Assembly: GCA_012845835.1 (NCBI GenBank)
Contig: JABAKD010000014.1
Coordinates: 2,784,484-2,848,483 of the forward strand
DNA from: Undaria pinnatifida
Taxonomy: Eukaryota > Sar > Phaeophyceae > Laminariales > Alariaceae
Reading direction: 5' to 3'
Length of the DNA stretch: 64,000 nt
Shown here: positions 1 through 11,700 of the stretch, in pieces
Layout of the letters: the number at the start of each line of letters is the position of its first letter
How positions within the stretch are numbered: the first letter of the stretch is position 1
Translations under genes and position numbers: made by a program
Notes under the pieces: generated by a model
Told to the model about the DNA's origin: nothing
Databases searched by the model: none
What the model saw: only the letters and a program-made list of their open reading frames with translations

Positions 1-400
1 ACAGTAACTCTTCCGTACATCTTCATTCCGAGAAATTTCCGAGGCGATCGGGGTTTTAGGCTAACATGGCTAGTGTTCAGCCATTTTACTATTTGTACTG
101 CAAAAAACATGCCACACTATTTAGAGCAGTTTGTCCCGAAAGAAAGTAGGCGCAGTTCTAAGGTTAAAAGTCAAGCGTATTCCAACAATTTTACCGAAGC
201 GGGGTCAAGGTCTATACAGCCCCCCCCGCTCCCCCCTGCCCGACTCGCCGAACACCTCACGGCGCTTCGCGCTTGGTGCACGTCGCGATGTCTGCCTGGT
301 CGGCCAAAACCCGACGTACTCCGTCCCGATATTGTAGGGATGCGAGGGTCTATGACATATGACAACGTTTATGCATGAAAAGAGTACAGCCCTCCCAATC
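1..400 (+). repeat. Dispersed repeat with retroposon-like family R4 copy (207-400)
   Basis: Positions 22-225 recur in diverged form at 497-615. 207-400 is a copy of a roughly 190-bp family (R4) recognised by CCTCACGGCGCTTCGCGCTT and ATATTGTAGGGATGCGAGGG. It ends ATGCATGAAAAGAGTACAGC followed by C-rich sequence. Other copies: 5440-5630 (-), 31490-31710 (+), 34905-35100 (+), 42697-42850 (-) and a 3' fragment at 52855-52930 (-). Confidence 0.7.
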
Positions 401-479
401 AAACACCATTGTGCCGCAGACTCTTACCGCCGACCGCCCACCGGTTTACGACTTGGTCTAGCACCGCTAAAAAACGGTT

Positions 480-1000
480 GATATTCCGTGCTGACTCTTT
501 ATTCCGAGAATTTTCCCAGGCGGATTGGTCCGGGTTGGCGCTAGGGTTAGCGCTCAAACTCAAAAGCATAATTCAACCATTTTTCCGAAGCTGGGTCCAA
601 CGTCTGTACATCCCTCCCCACCGCCTCACACCTGCTTGGCGCTGCAAGCAATGTCTGCCTGGTGAGTCATCCCACGCTAAAGGTTGTACTTCTTACGCCA
701 AAAAAAGGTATACCTGGACGGTTAAGCTTCTCAACCATCATGAAAATATCGGTTAGTACTGTAAAAACGTTACGAGTGTACTTGTTTTATACCTGGTAAC
801 TACTAATAGCTCGCAGAAAAGTTGGTCGAGTGCCGCGCATGAGTGCCTTCAAAGTCACGTTTCGGGGGAGATGTTGAGCTCCTCATGTTCGGAGAGCTCA
901 GAAACTTCTACTGCACCCCTAGACGAGCGAGATGACTCTGGTCGCGTGCGTCGTTCCGACTTTGTGGGGACTAGCGGGTCTATGGACTAGGACCATGCAT
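480..1000 (+). repeat. Second copy of the 22-300 repeat, cut by MITE-B (663-950)
   Basis: 480-662 repeats the beginning of the window up to a truncated R4 start (GTCTGCCTGGT). There it meets GAGTCATCCCACGCTAAAGG, the end of a MITE-B element that runs to GATGACTC near 945. This reads as a MITE insertion into an R4-type copy. 950-1,024 shows nothing recognisable. Confidence 0.6.
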
Positions 1001-1024
1001 GGAACGATTAACCCCTCTCTTGCG

Positions 1025-2600
1025 GAAAAAGTATGTGGAAAATTGGGATCAGAGGAAAGATGTGGAGAATGATGAAACATAAGACGGAATGGGCGACAAG
1101 TGCTGTGATGCTGGACGGGGAAATATCCAAATATGTTGATATTTTACAAGGAGTGCACAGGGACGTACACTATCACCCAATCTACTCAAGGTATATATTA
1201 ATGATATGATAGTAGCATTCGAAGCAGCAAAGCAGGGAATCAAGATGGGCGAAGATACGGTGTCGGGGTTGATGTTTGCGGATGATTTCGTGGGGACGAC
1301 AGAAACACCCGAAGGATTGCAGGAACAGATAGAGAAGGCGCTAGAATACACCAGGAAATGGAAAGTGACAAGCGAGTGTGAAAAGGTGCGAAGTAGTTGT
1401 ATGTAACGAAGATAAGGTGAATCCGGTAATTTTTTATTGGGAGTGGGGAGAAGATGAACTACCGATCGTAGACCAATATACGTATCTTGGCGTAGACATC
1501 TCAAAGGACTGCTCTCGGGATGCACACATAGCGAAAGTGATAGGAAAGGGTAAATCACAAGTAGGCAAGATGGATGCGATCCTAACAGACCCGCACCTTG
1601 ACACTACGTAGGATTAAAATATGTATTCTGATTAATGTGATTGTACCAAAGTTAGAGTATGCAGGAGAAGTATGGGAAGGGAACGACAAGTTCGTAAGAC
1701 AATTGGAAACAGTGCAGATGAAAGCAGCTAAAAAATATACTAGGATGCTCAAGTACGACGAGAACCCACTTAAAGCAAATAGAGACGTGGGGAAGTTGAA
1801 ATGGCAATATAAAATAAAGAACATGCCAGAAAAGAGGCTGCCAGCGATAGTTGATAGGGCTGTATGGGAGAAAACAACAAAAGGGCGGGCTGGAATAAGA
1901 TGGGATAACGTAGTTGAGAAAATATGGAAGGAGCTAAGGGGGGACCAAGAATACTGTCTATAGAGAACTTTGGCGGGTACAAGACAGAAGAAGTAAAAGA
2001 GATCATAAAAGGAAGGGAAAGGCAAGCGCTAAGAAGTAAGGTGGAAGAGGAGAAGCACTTAGAGATATACGGGGGGTTGAGGGAAGACATTGGAAAAAAC
2101 GTATCTGCACGGTCCAATGGACTACGCGAAATAGCTAAACTGCGAGTTCGTGTAGGGGACCTGGACCTACCAGAAAGAAGAAAGAGATTTACCAGTAGTC
2201 GGAAGGAGGACATGGCTACAAATATGTGCCCGTGTGGCACAACAACAGAGAGTAGGACTCACATAGTAGGAGAATGTGGAATTTTCAAGGAGGAACAGGA
2301 TGCGTTAGAGGAGGTGAGGAAATTAGACGCATGTGACATGGGAGAGTTTGGAAGACCATAGAGTATCGAAAAAACGATAGGTATCCTAGGAGATAGATGG
2401 TGGCCGCAGACGGCGAAACAGGACGGGGATAGGATAAGTATACAGTTTCTACGTAATATATGGAAGAAGCGCAATGAGCGCCCAAACGTTGGAGGTCTCT
2501 ATTAGGAGTGGGAACGGTGCTCCGTCCCGAAAGGGATGCGTGGTCAATGTTCAAATGACTAAGGCAAGCAACCAATGAGTACGCCCCCCCCCCACGCACA
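1025..2600 (+). mobile_element. 5'-truncated, decayed LINE (RT C-terminal half and 3' end)
   Basis: Successive frames encode the end of a non-LTR reverse transcriptase: GKMWRMM and LQGVHRD, the catalytic box LMFADDFVG, then YTYLGVDISKDCS, LEYAGEVWEGNDKFV and a C-terminal Cys/His motif CPCGTTTESRTHIVGEC. The copy starts inside the RT palm. It has at least four frameshifts, plus a TGA-type break before the FADD box, so it cannot make a protein. The 3' end is AATGAGTACGCCCCCCCCCC. It lies in the RGP1 intron after exon 7, opposite to the gene. Clade not assigned; Jockey/I-like by general appearance. Confidence 0.85.
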
Positions 2601-2632
2601 CACAAACACAACAACACGGCAGAGACGCTCAC

Positions 2633-2783
2633 CGCCGATCGCCCATGGAGAATCCGGAGGCGCGATGACGAACTCGAAGCGTATCCTCCAGCTGACACTC
2701 ACCAGCTCGGTGGAGAACGATACGGAGGCGTCCATGGGAAGCGAGAGAGTCACCGACGACTGAACCATGCACGGCGTTAGCTC
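2633..2783 (-). CDS. RGP1: RGP1 exon 7
   Basis: 151 bp after an excellent acceptor (long CT tract, then GGCAG), phase 0. [16 protein letters not shown] and [12 protein letters not shown] match the C-terminal RGP1 block (polar-to-proline strand, then the -SWRL-FEF- strand). It ends GGC G|GTGAGC in phase 1. The LINE copy begins within 50 bp of this donor, inside the next intron. Confidence 0.85.
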
Positions 2784-5700
2784 CTGCCGCCGAGGGCAAG
2801 AAAGAAGAAAGAAAAGAAACAGGCTAGGTGATGAAGTAGGTATTTTGGAAAAAAAAACAGGCCAAGCCATGAAACGGGTCGAGGAAACAAACTAGGACAA
2901 CAGAAAGAAAACGGTCAGACAAATAGAATTGGTCTATATGATGAAAAAAAAGGTCAGGTCAATACCCAGGTCCGTTCGTACAGAAGCCAGTGAGAGAACA
3001 AAAACAACATGAAAAAAACAGGCCCGTTGGAAAAATGTTAGGTCAGTGCGTACACTATAGGTTTGTTGGACAAACCCAGGTCAGGTTATAAAACAGGTCC
3101 GCTGGCAAAAAGTCAGATCTGTCGTAAAAAAAAAGGTCGGTCGCGGCAGGCTGTCCCGATGCCGGGCCCTGAGGCTCAGTTCCCACCGCCTTCAGGAGAA
3201 CTCCCACTTTGGGCCTGTCGCGGAGGGGACTGAAGGGGGCAAGGTCTCCTAACACGGAAGCAAAAACGTCTGATAATATTACACACCTCGGACAGATCAT
3301 GACTTAGACCATCCAGATCATCTAGATCATTCAGATCATCTAGATCATCCAGATCATCCAGATCATCTCCATCATCTCGATCATCTCCATGATATAAATC
3401 ACATAGATCATATAGCTCATGTAGATAATATAGATCATACATATAATATAGATAATATAGATCATCCATCTACAGTAGGCCCTGTATCTTCCTTACTGAG
3501 TTGTTGTGCAAGATATGTACATCGAGATCTGTTGGTACAGAGGCCAAAAAAAGGTCAGGTCATTGGTACAGAAGCAAAAACAGGCCAGGTCATGTAGGCC
3601 CATCAGTTCCGTGTGCTACCACGAAATAAAAAAAACAACAGTACTTCTGTGGGCCGCGGGAGTTGCACCTCGTCGAGGGCGTGAGGAGAGGGGGGGGGGG
3701 GGGGGGGGGGGGAGAGGGAGTTTTTTGTCTGCAGTAGCGACGAGCTCACAGAACATTTCCTCCCTTCAGTCGGAAAAAAACAAAGTGTCGGCAGCCGCGG
3801 TTACGTCAATGAGCGTTCAGAAGGGGAAAAAACTTGTTCTGACGGCCACTTCTACGTTAACAACGCCTCATAATCACTGCGTAACAGGGCGCAAGATTAA
3901 GGCTGGTATTTTCCAGAGCTCTTCACGGGTCGGATCACTTACCGCGGGACAGATCCCGGGTCAGCGAAGGTGACCCGGCCCGACCCGTGATACTTGAAAA
4001 CGTCCTGATCCGATCCGACCCAACCAGTGAAATTTCGAACACATTTTGACCCGACCCGACCCCACTCGACCCGCGAGTTTCCTTAAACCTCTTGGCCCGA
4101 TCCGCGGGTGGGGCTATGACCCTGCTATTTCCCCAGATTCTTGGAGACTCCTGCTCGACGCAACATTCCTCGTATGGCGGATTATCTTAACGGAACAGGT
4201 GTTTTTTATTTGGCTGCACAGGAGGAACCCGTCCTCTCCCGCCACGCCCCCCCCCCCCCCCCCCGTCGCCCCGCACAAAGAAAAAACGACAAACAAGAAC
4301 TGGTAAGAAGAGAGCGACATAACCATGACATGATGGACGATTTTGCAACATTTGTGTCATCCGGTCTGGATAGCCCAAATTTATTTTCCAACGGCCGTAA
4401 TCCATGGTTGCAACAAAGTAACCATTACCTCTTACCAGGAATGCAACAGCAGGCTTTAACGCTGTTGTAGCAGTCATCGTACCCACAGTTGCAGAAAAAA
4501 AATCACGCAAACATGCCAAATTACCCCTGCTGCAGAACTGGAAAAAAAAAAAAAAAAAAACGCGTCCAAAAAAACACCCCGACGAATAAAGCATCGACCA
4601 CGCGAGAGACAGCATGCGTACGACGACGCGTGCTACGGTAGATATCGTAGCCACTTCGGATTAAAAAAACGTTCTCGGAATGACGGCGGGGGAAAGGGTC
4701 CTTAACCCATATTCGTCGTTTTTTCGATACCTAGTATTGGCTCCTTGACCCCAATTCGTCCGAATTTCGACATTGTTTTTGCAATAATTTTCGTTGAAAA
4801 AAAATACCTCGGCCATGGGATAATTAATCGGATAGCGACTTTTCTTCTTTGGGAAAGATTAACATTAACACAGCTCGGGCAAGTGGGGAGACTGTCATGA
4901 TCACAGTTCGTTGCAGGCTTAATTTGTCCAACATTACTACCAGGCATTGATTAGGTTTTGACTAATGAGTACGTGCTAAAAACGGGCGACCGACCGGTGT
5001 TTTTACGTAGCATAGCAAAGATGAGTATCGACTCTAAATTTATTGTCGAACTCACGGCTGACGTTGCCAGAAAAACAAAAAAAAATGTACCAAAAAGTCT
5101 GCACCTCGAACCATTGTATGGGTGATATTACAGTACTGTTAACATTAACATTAGCAATAGCATTGACACACGCCCTACCCATGTAGGCGGCTTATAGGAT
5201 CACACCGGAAACGTTTTTTTAAATCGCTACGCCTAGAGGGGGTTACAAAAACGAAACAGGCGCGGCGGGTTCCCACCTTGCAAGAGTCAACGACGCGCTT
5301 GTGGCTGCTGCTCCTCCCACTCCCGGAAGGCTTTCTTGACCCCGGGGTGAGCGGGTCGGGGTTTCCGCTGAAGGCGCTTTCTTCGCACACCTCCAAGCAA
5401 GCGCAGACCTGACCTCAAAAATTGAGCCGGGGGAGGGTGGGGGTGTATCCAGTTTGTTTGTGCTTGGTCGTAGTCGTATGACCATAAACCTCGCATCCCT
5501 ACTATGCCGCGACGGAGCACGTCGGGTTTTCACCAACCAGGCAGACATTGCTTGCACCAAGCGCAAAGCGCCGTGAGGTGTTCGGCGAGTCGCATGAAGG
5601 GTGAACTGCATCCTTCCAAGAACCGCTCGAAACAAGGACTTCGGCACCTTGTGCCTACTTTCTTGCTTATGGATGACAGCGCCAATGAGTTACTTTGTTT

Positions 5701-8700
5701 CTGGTGTGGCCACTCCAGCTACAGCAATGGGAGGGGGGGGGAGGGGGGGGGGAGAACTAATGCAACAAGACACGTACGTAGCGAAACAACGTGAACACCC
5801 TTTCAAACCTGCGAAAGTACGTCCACACCGACTGCAGGTGGGTTCGTCCTCCAAAACGCGGGTGTGTTTCTGATTATGGAAGGGCTGAACTGTTTGGCTT
5901 CGATTTTAACGTATAGCGAACCAAAACAAACGACGGCACAAGCGGGCGAGCGCGATTTCATCAAAAGCGACAGTGGAAGTAGCCTATACACCAGCCCGGC
6001 AATAAATACACGCTCCATATGAAAAAACCAAGCTCGACAAGGAATTGCGGCCATGCGGTACTGCTATCCTAAACCCAACACTCCTTGATAATCGTTTCCA
6101 CATGCAGATATAGATCAAAGGATTGAAACACCCATTGGCTGACCCGGGGATGCCCGTTCAATATCCCCTCCCTAACATCTCAGGGTTTCGCACATTTTTC
6201 AACCATTATTCATATCGAGCTTACATTTATTGTCCGGTTGGTATACGTTTACGCTGCGCGAGCGTCGTTCATCTCGTTGCATTGAGGTCGGGACACTCCC
6301 TCCAGCAGCCTTTGGCGCCATCGTGTGGCGGGTGCTACAATCGCAAAACAGTTCCACGTATTTCCCCTGCGAAGCCCTAACGGGGTTACGTTTCACCCAA
6401 TCTCCGCCTCCAACACAGAGCGCTCACCTACGAGCACCATTTGAAACCGCGCTTCTGCGTAAGAGATCACATCCCTCTAGCAAACACCCCGGCGCAGTCA
6501 ACAACCACACCCCCTTCACACCTCCCTCCCCGTTCCCCTTAACCCCTACCCCCCCCCTCCCAACCTTTCCTTCTCTCTTTACCTGGACGCGCCGCGTTAA
6601 CGCCTCGGAAAATCCAAACCCCAGAGTACGATATCTCTCGCGCAGAAGTATTCTTTACGGAGGATAAAACTGCCAACCCCATCGTCCCCGCTCCGTCCCC
6701 GCCCCCCCCCCCCTCCCCTCCCCCATCTTTACCCCTACCTACCTTCCGCCACCCATCGACCCCCCCCGCTACCTGGAGGCACCACATTGGCGCCCCAGAA
6801 CCAGCGAAATTTCCCACCACGGTATCTCCTGCGCAAAAAATTGCCGTGTAGAGGACGACCCCGCTCCCCCCCCCTGCACTGCAACTCCACCCTTCCTTAC
6901 CTGGAGGCACCGCGTTGACGCTCCGGAAAAGTCGAAATTGCCCAGCACGATATCTCCTGCACAGAACTCAGCCTTGTGAAGGATGAAACTGCCAATCCGG
7001 TTTTCCCCGCTGCGAATGGAGTACACCATAGGAGGAGGCGGTACTAGGTGTTCGTTTCCAGCGCCCCCTTCTCCCAGCAGTAACGCCGCCGCGGCTATGC
7101 TTCCGGGGCCGTCGTCGAGCTCGCGTCCCTTTAAAAGAGAGTTTTTTTTTTTTTTTTTATAAGCGTCAGTTGTGAGTTCGATCAGTTCAAGGGTCGATAC
7201 TCATCTTTGCAAGCTGCGTTATACTCCGGTCGCGCGTTATTCTTAAATACTCTTCGATGATACATGAACTGACAGGTGCGATTTCGGTCCATAATCATTC
7301 TGCGCACTGATACTACATAACTCGTACTACGGAGTGGTAAAAAAGCTGAAACGAATATACCCCAGCTGAAACGAATACACCCCACCTGGTAAATCGTCCA
7401 GCCAAACTACCACGCAACCCGCGACCCGTATTTCAACAGGCACGAGGGCGAAACTGTGGCATAATTAACATCCAACTATTAACAAATGCCAGGTACATCA
7501 CTTACGGGATTCGGGGAGATGATATCAACAAGCGTGGATTACGCATAACAAGCATATCCAGGGCAGGGGTGTGACCAATCTTCTGAGGCTTGCGTCCCTT
7601 CTTCTCAGCAAAGCGCTAGGTGATAAGCAGATGTAGGATACGCATAAGGCGCATGCCATGGTAATCGTTGAGCTCGCGCCCCTTTGCGTTCAGTTTAGCA
7701 AAGCACGAAATATAAAGAGGCGTAAGTCAACCAACCCCTTTGCAGCTATGATACGACATGCACTAAGTGCCAAAATAAAAACAAAGTTACAGCAGTGATG
7801 GTCCCTCCATAGCGCAGTATGTGCCAACCGAAAATAAAGGCATTATAGCGGCAACCGGTACTACTCCGCTTACGGCTAGTACTGGTTGTTCCATCCGGGC
7901 CAAGCGATTTCACAGGCACTGTGGTGGAAACCCGCACTATTCGACCGGCACTATAGAGGGAAAACAATTGTATAAGAAAATCGTTGGACAAAAATAGTTT
8001 TCTGTCGCACAAAGACCCCAGCCAACAATATGGAATAAGCTAGGGCTTGGGATCATGTTTGCAGACGCCAAAAGGCTACTCGTATAACAAACGTGCCTGC
8101 AATATCGACTCGGCCACGAGGGAATTTGGAGGGTTAGCGGAGTTCGAGTTCGCGGGTTCGAGATATATCGAACTTCGAAAAACGAATGTCCAATATCGAA
8201 TGTGGGACATCCCTGTTGATGTCGATCTTATCGGATCGGGAAACAACGACACCACTACCGCTGCCGCCGCCGTTGCTGCTGCTGCCGTTGCTGCTGCCGT
8301 CGCTGCTGCTGTCGTTGCTGCTGCTGCCGTCGCTGCTGCCGTCGCTGCTGCTGTCGCTGCTGCTGCTGTCGTTGCTGCTACTGCCGTTGCTCCTGCTGCC
8401 GTTGCTGCTGTTGCTGCTGTGGCCATTGCAGCTGCTGCCGTTGCTGCTGCCGCGGCAGCCGCAGCCACGGCCGCCGCACAAGAAGCAGCGTGTATAAATA
8501 TGTATCACCAAAATGCAAAATACCTAGATGCGTATCTTCTGTCGCCAACAAGTACAAAATACTTTACACATACTCTGGTACTCGCCTTCTGCTTACGGAA
8601 GTATTGGCCTCAGCACCCTAACTGGTGAAATGCATTCCGCTGCTGCTGATGCTGCTCAAACGCACCTGCATATTCCACGTGACCGTACGGGTGCCCGAAA

Positions 8701-11700
8701 TCAGTCCTCCCGCCTTCGCTCTCTCCGAGGCCAAGTTAAGCGCCTCGCTGCCGGGGAGGGCAGCGAAAGGCGACACACGGGGAGGGGAGCTCGTCAAGGA
8801 GTCGAGCTACTCGTGCAAGCGTAGTGCGATCGATGTTAACCAGGCCTGCGAAGGAGAGACACAGCTAGGTTTTGGTTGGGCGGGGAGAGAAACCAACCAA
8901 CCGACTTCGTTCATATTACACTAAACGTCACACATACAAAGGCACCTTGGAGCTGCTGGAGTAGTGACGGTGACTGCCGGTAGGGACAGGGACAGCTCGC
9001 GCTGTCGCTACCACGGGAACTGAAGGATACGCCAGCTAGCGCTGGATTACGAATACACTTGAGATAACTTGACACACGACATGTATGAAAATACATGGAA
9101 GTGTGGTCAGCTTAAGCTTTAATTTTCCCCGTCCGTCGGAGGATGAAAAAAAGAAAACACGCACACACGTCGAGCCACTAGCGCGCCGGTCAAATTGCCT
9201 CACACAACTATTGTAATGTCAACAGAGACGCACAACTCCAAAAATTGTCGCGCACAACTATTTTGATGTTCATAAAGACGCATAAACTCCGCAAAATTAC
9301 CGCACGCAACTATAGTAACGTTAACCCCTTTAGCACCGCAGTCTCGACATGGTGACAAAACACTTGGATTTAGACTAGGATAATGTTAGGAGTGGGAAAT
9401 GAGTTAAAAATAAGAACCACTCCGCAAATTACCGCACACACTTACTTTAACATTCACTAACCGTAAGACTTGGTCAACGAAAAAGAACTAGCCGGTGACT
9501 TATAGTCAGCCAACTGACAGCCCTAATGACACCCTCTTTAAAACAACCTCCATATATTTGGGACAACCTAGTTGAAATTAAAGCGGATTATTTTTCCTTT
9601 TTTTTTTTTTTTTTTTTTTTTTGTCCCAGCACCATTAGGGTAAGTTAAGAGCGTCGACCCTCTCTCCACATTCAGACTGGTGGGAGAGTGCGTTCCACCC
9701 ACACGTGGCGGAAAATAAAGATACAGCCCAATGGAGGACCGGGCACCCCCGTCAAAATCGCTGATTGGTCAACGGTTTTGGGTGAGACGCGCTCCAGAAA
9801 AGTCGCTCCGCCAGCCGTGACACACAAAACATCTCAAGAGTACCCAAAACAATTGCAATTTTGTGGGATTTTCGTGCTTTTGGATTGGGTGTTTAGTGTA
9901 AGCCAGGGCATCGACCCGACACAATCGTAACCCCAACCCCAAACCCAGGCTAATGCTAAGCCCCGAGCGCGCGCGTTTTGGATTTGCTAACAAATAACGT
10001 GCCGACAACGTCAAAAAAGAAGGAAAGAAAAGTCTTGATCTCCATTTGTTCGTTATGAGGTATCCCAACACTTAAACTCTACCGACAGTAAGGGCACGGT
10101 TCCATTCAAAGCACGCCTCCGCCCCTCGCCCCCCTCCACCCCTGCAACTCCTGTACAGCCCTCACTTGGTTTGTCGCTCGACCTCCAAATCCGTAAAAGG
10201 CACCGCCCCCCACCCAAACTCGCCCCGACCTTCCCTCCAACCATCGGCAGCGGTGGCGGCGGTTGCCGCACCAAGAACTCCGCCCCCCCCCGAAGATAAC
10301 GCCGCTGGCGCGGCAGAAATATTTCCCTTGGAGATCACGGTAAACGCCACGTGCAAGTCTTTGGTGGAAAACCCTCCGGAGGCTTGTGCGGCGGGCCTCC
10401 TCCGCACGAGTCCGAATAGGCGTCCTGTTGTGGTTGGTGGTGGCAGTGCTCGCTTGATTCGCACCGTTACCGCGTACGCGTAGCGGACCCCGACGCCCTG
10501 GGTTAGCGTTGGGGTTGCGGTTGGGGTTGGAATTAGTTACAGTGTCGGGGTTAGGGTTCGTGGTGGTGGTGGTGGTGGTGGTGTCGGTGGTGGTGTCGGT
10601 GGTGAGTGGTGGCGTTATTCGTGTTGGTGTCGGTGGTGGTATTGATATTTGCGTTGGTGTTGGTGTTGGTGTTGGCATCGGCATTGGCATCGGCCGTAGC
10701 GCTATACTCAGTGTTGGCAATGGCGATGGTGTTAGGGTTGACGTTGGCGTTGGCGTCGGCGGTGGTGTTGGTGATGGTATTGTTTGTTGTGTTGGCGTCG
10801 GTAGTGGTGTTCGTGTTGGGTATTGGTGTTGGTGTCGGTGTTACTGTTGGTGTTGGTGTTAGGGTTGGTGTTGATGTTTGCGTTGGTGTTAATGTTGGCG
10901 ATGGTGTTGGTGTTGTCGCTGGTTTTAGTATTAGCGTTGATGTTAGTGTTGGTGTTGGCGCTGGTAGTAGTGTTAAGAGTCAGCTTTGGTATTGGTGATG
11001 ATGGTGGTGGCGTTGGTAGTAGTGTTAGAGTCAGGTGTTAGTTGGTGTTGGTGTTAGTGTTGGTGTTGGGGTTGGTGTAGGCGTTGGTGTTCATGGTGTT
11101 GGTATGTTGTTTAGTTGTTGGCGGTGGCGCTAGCATTGGTGTTGGCGTTCGCGATGGCGTTATTACTAGTGTCAGTGTTGATGTCGGTGCTGGGTTTGGT
11201 TCCCATGTTAGCGTTTGGTGTCGGTGTTAGCGGTGATGTTCATGTTGGCGGTGGCGTTCACGTTGTCGTTGGTGTTAAGGTTGGCGTTGGTAGTAGTAGT
11301 AGTGGAATCGGCGTTGGCTTTGGCGTTGATGCTGGCTCTAGCGTTGGCGTTAGCGTTGGCGTTGGCATTAGCAGTAGCGTTGTCGTTGTCGTTAGCGTTG
11401 GCGCTAGCGCTGCCATTAGCTGATGTAGGCTTTTTTTGGTGTTAGTGTTGGTGTTGATGTTGGGGTTCGGGTAGGTACCGGAGCTGGTGTTGGTGTTGGT
11501 GTCAGTGTTGGTGTCGGGGTTGGTGTCGGTGTTGGCGTCGGGGTTGACGTCGGCGTTGGTGTTGGTGTGTTGACAGCGGCGGCGGTGTGTGGCGTTTGAA
11601 ACAAATGCGTGCATCACCAAGCGGTGTGGTAGTAGCAGTGGGAGGTCGGGGTGTAATCAGAGCAACGCGAACACGGCAGAGATAATACAAAAGAGCACAT

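Noticed and set aside
8047-8628. Long open frame rich in alanine across the CTG array
   Set aside because: All frames stay open because of the triplet repeat; no start, domain or splice support.
8625-8924. Plus-strand frame and a minus-strand acceptor (CTCTCCTTCGCAG near 8,850)
   Set aside because: Tried as a missing RGP1 exon between exons 4 and 5; the phase required runs into a stop at once, so not supported.
10501-10900. Telomere-like GGTTAGGGTT motifs
   Set aside because: Only isolated variants inside the GTTGGT array, not a run of telomere repeats.
10106-11445. Several long Val/Gly- and Thr/Pro/Asn-rich open frames on both strands
   Set aside because: They are by-products of the GTTGGT-type hexanucleotide array, apart from the RGP1 exon 4 segment at 10,166-10,497.
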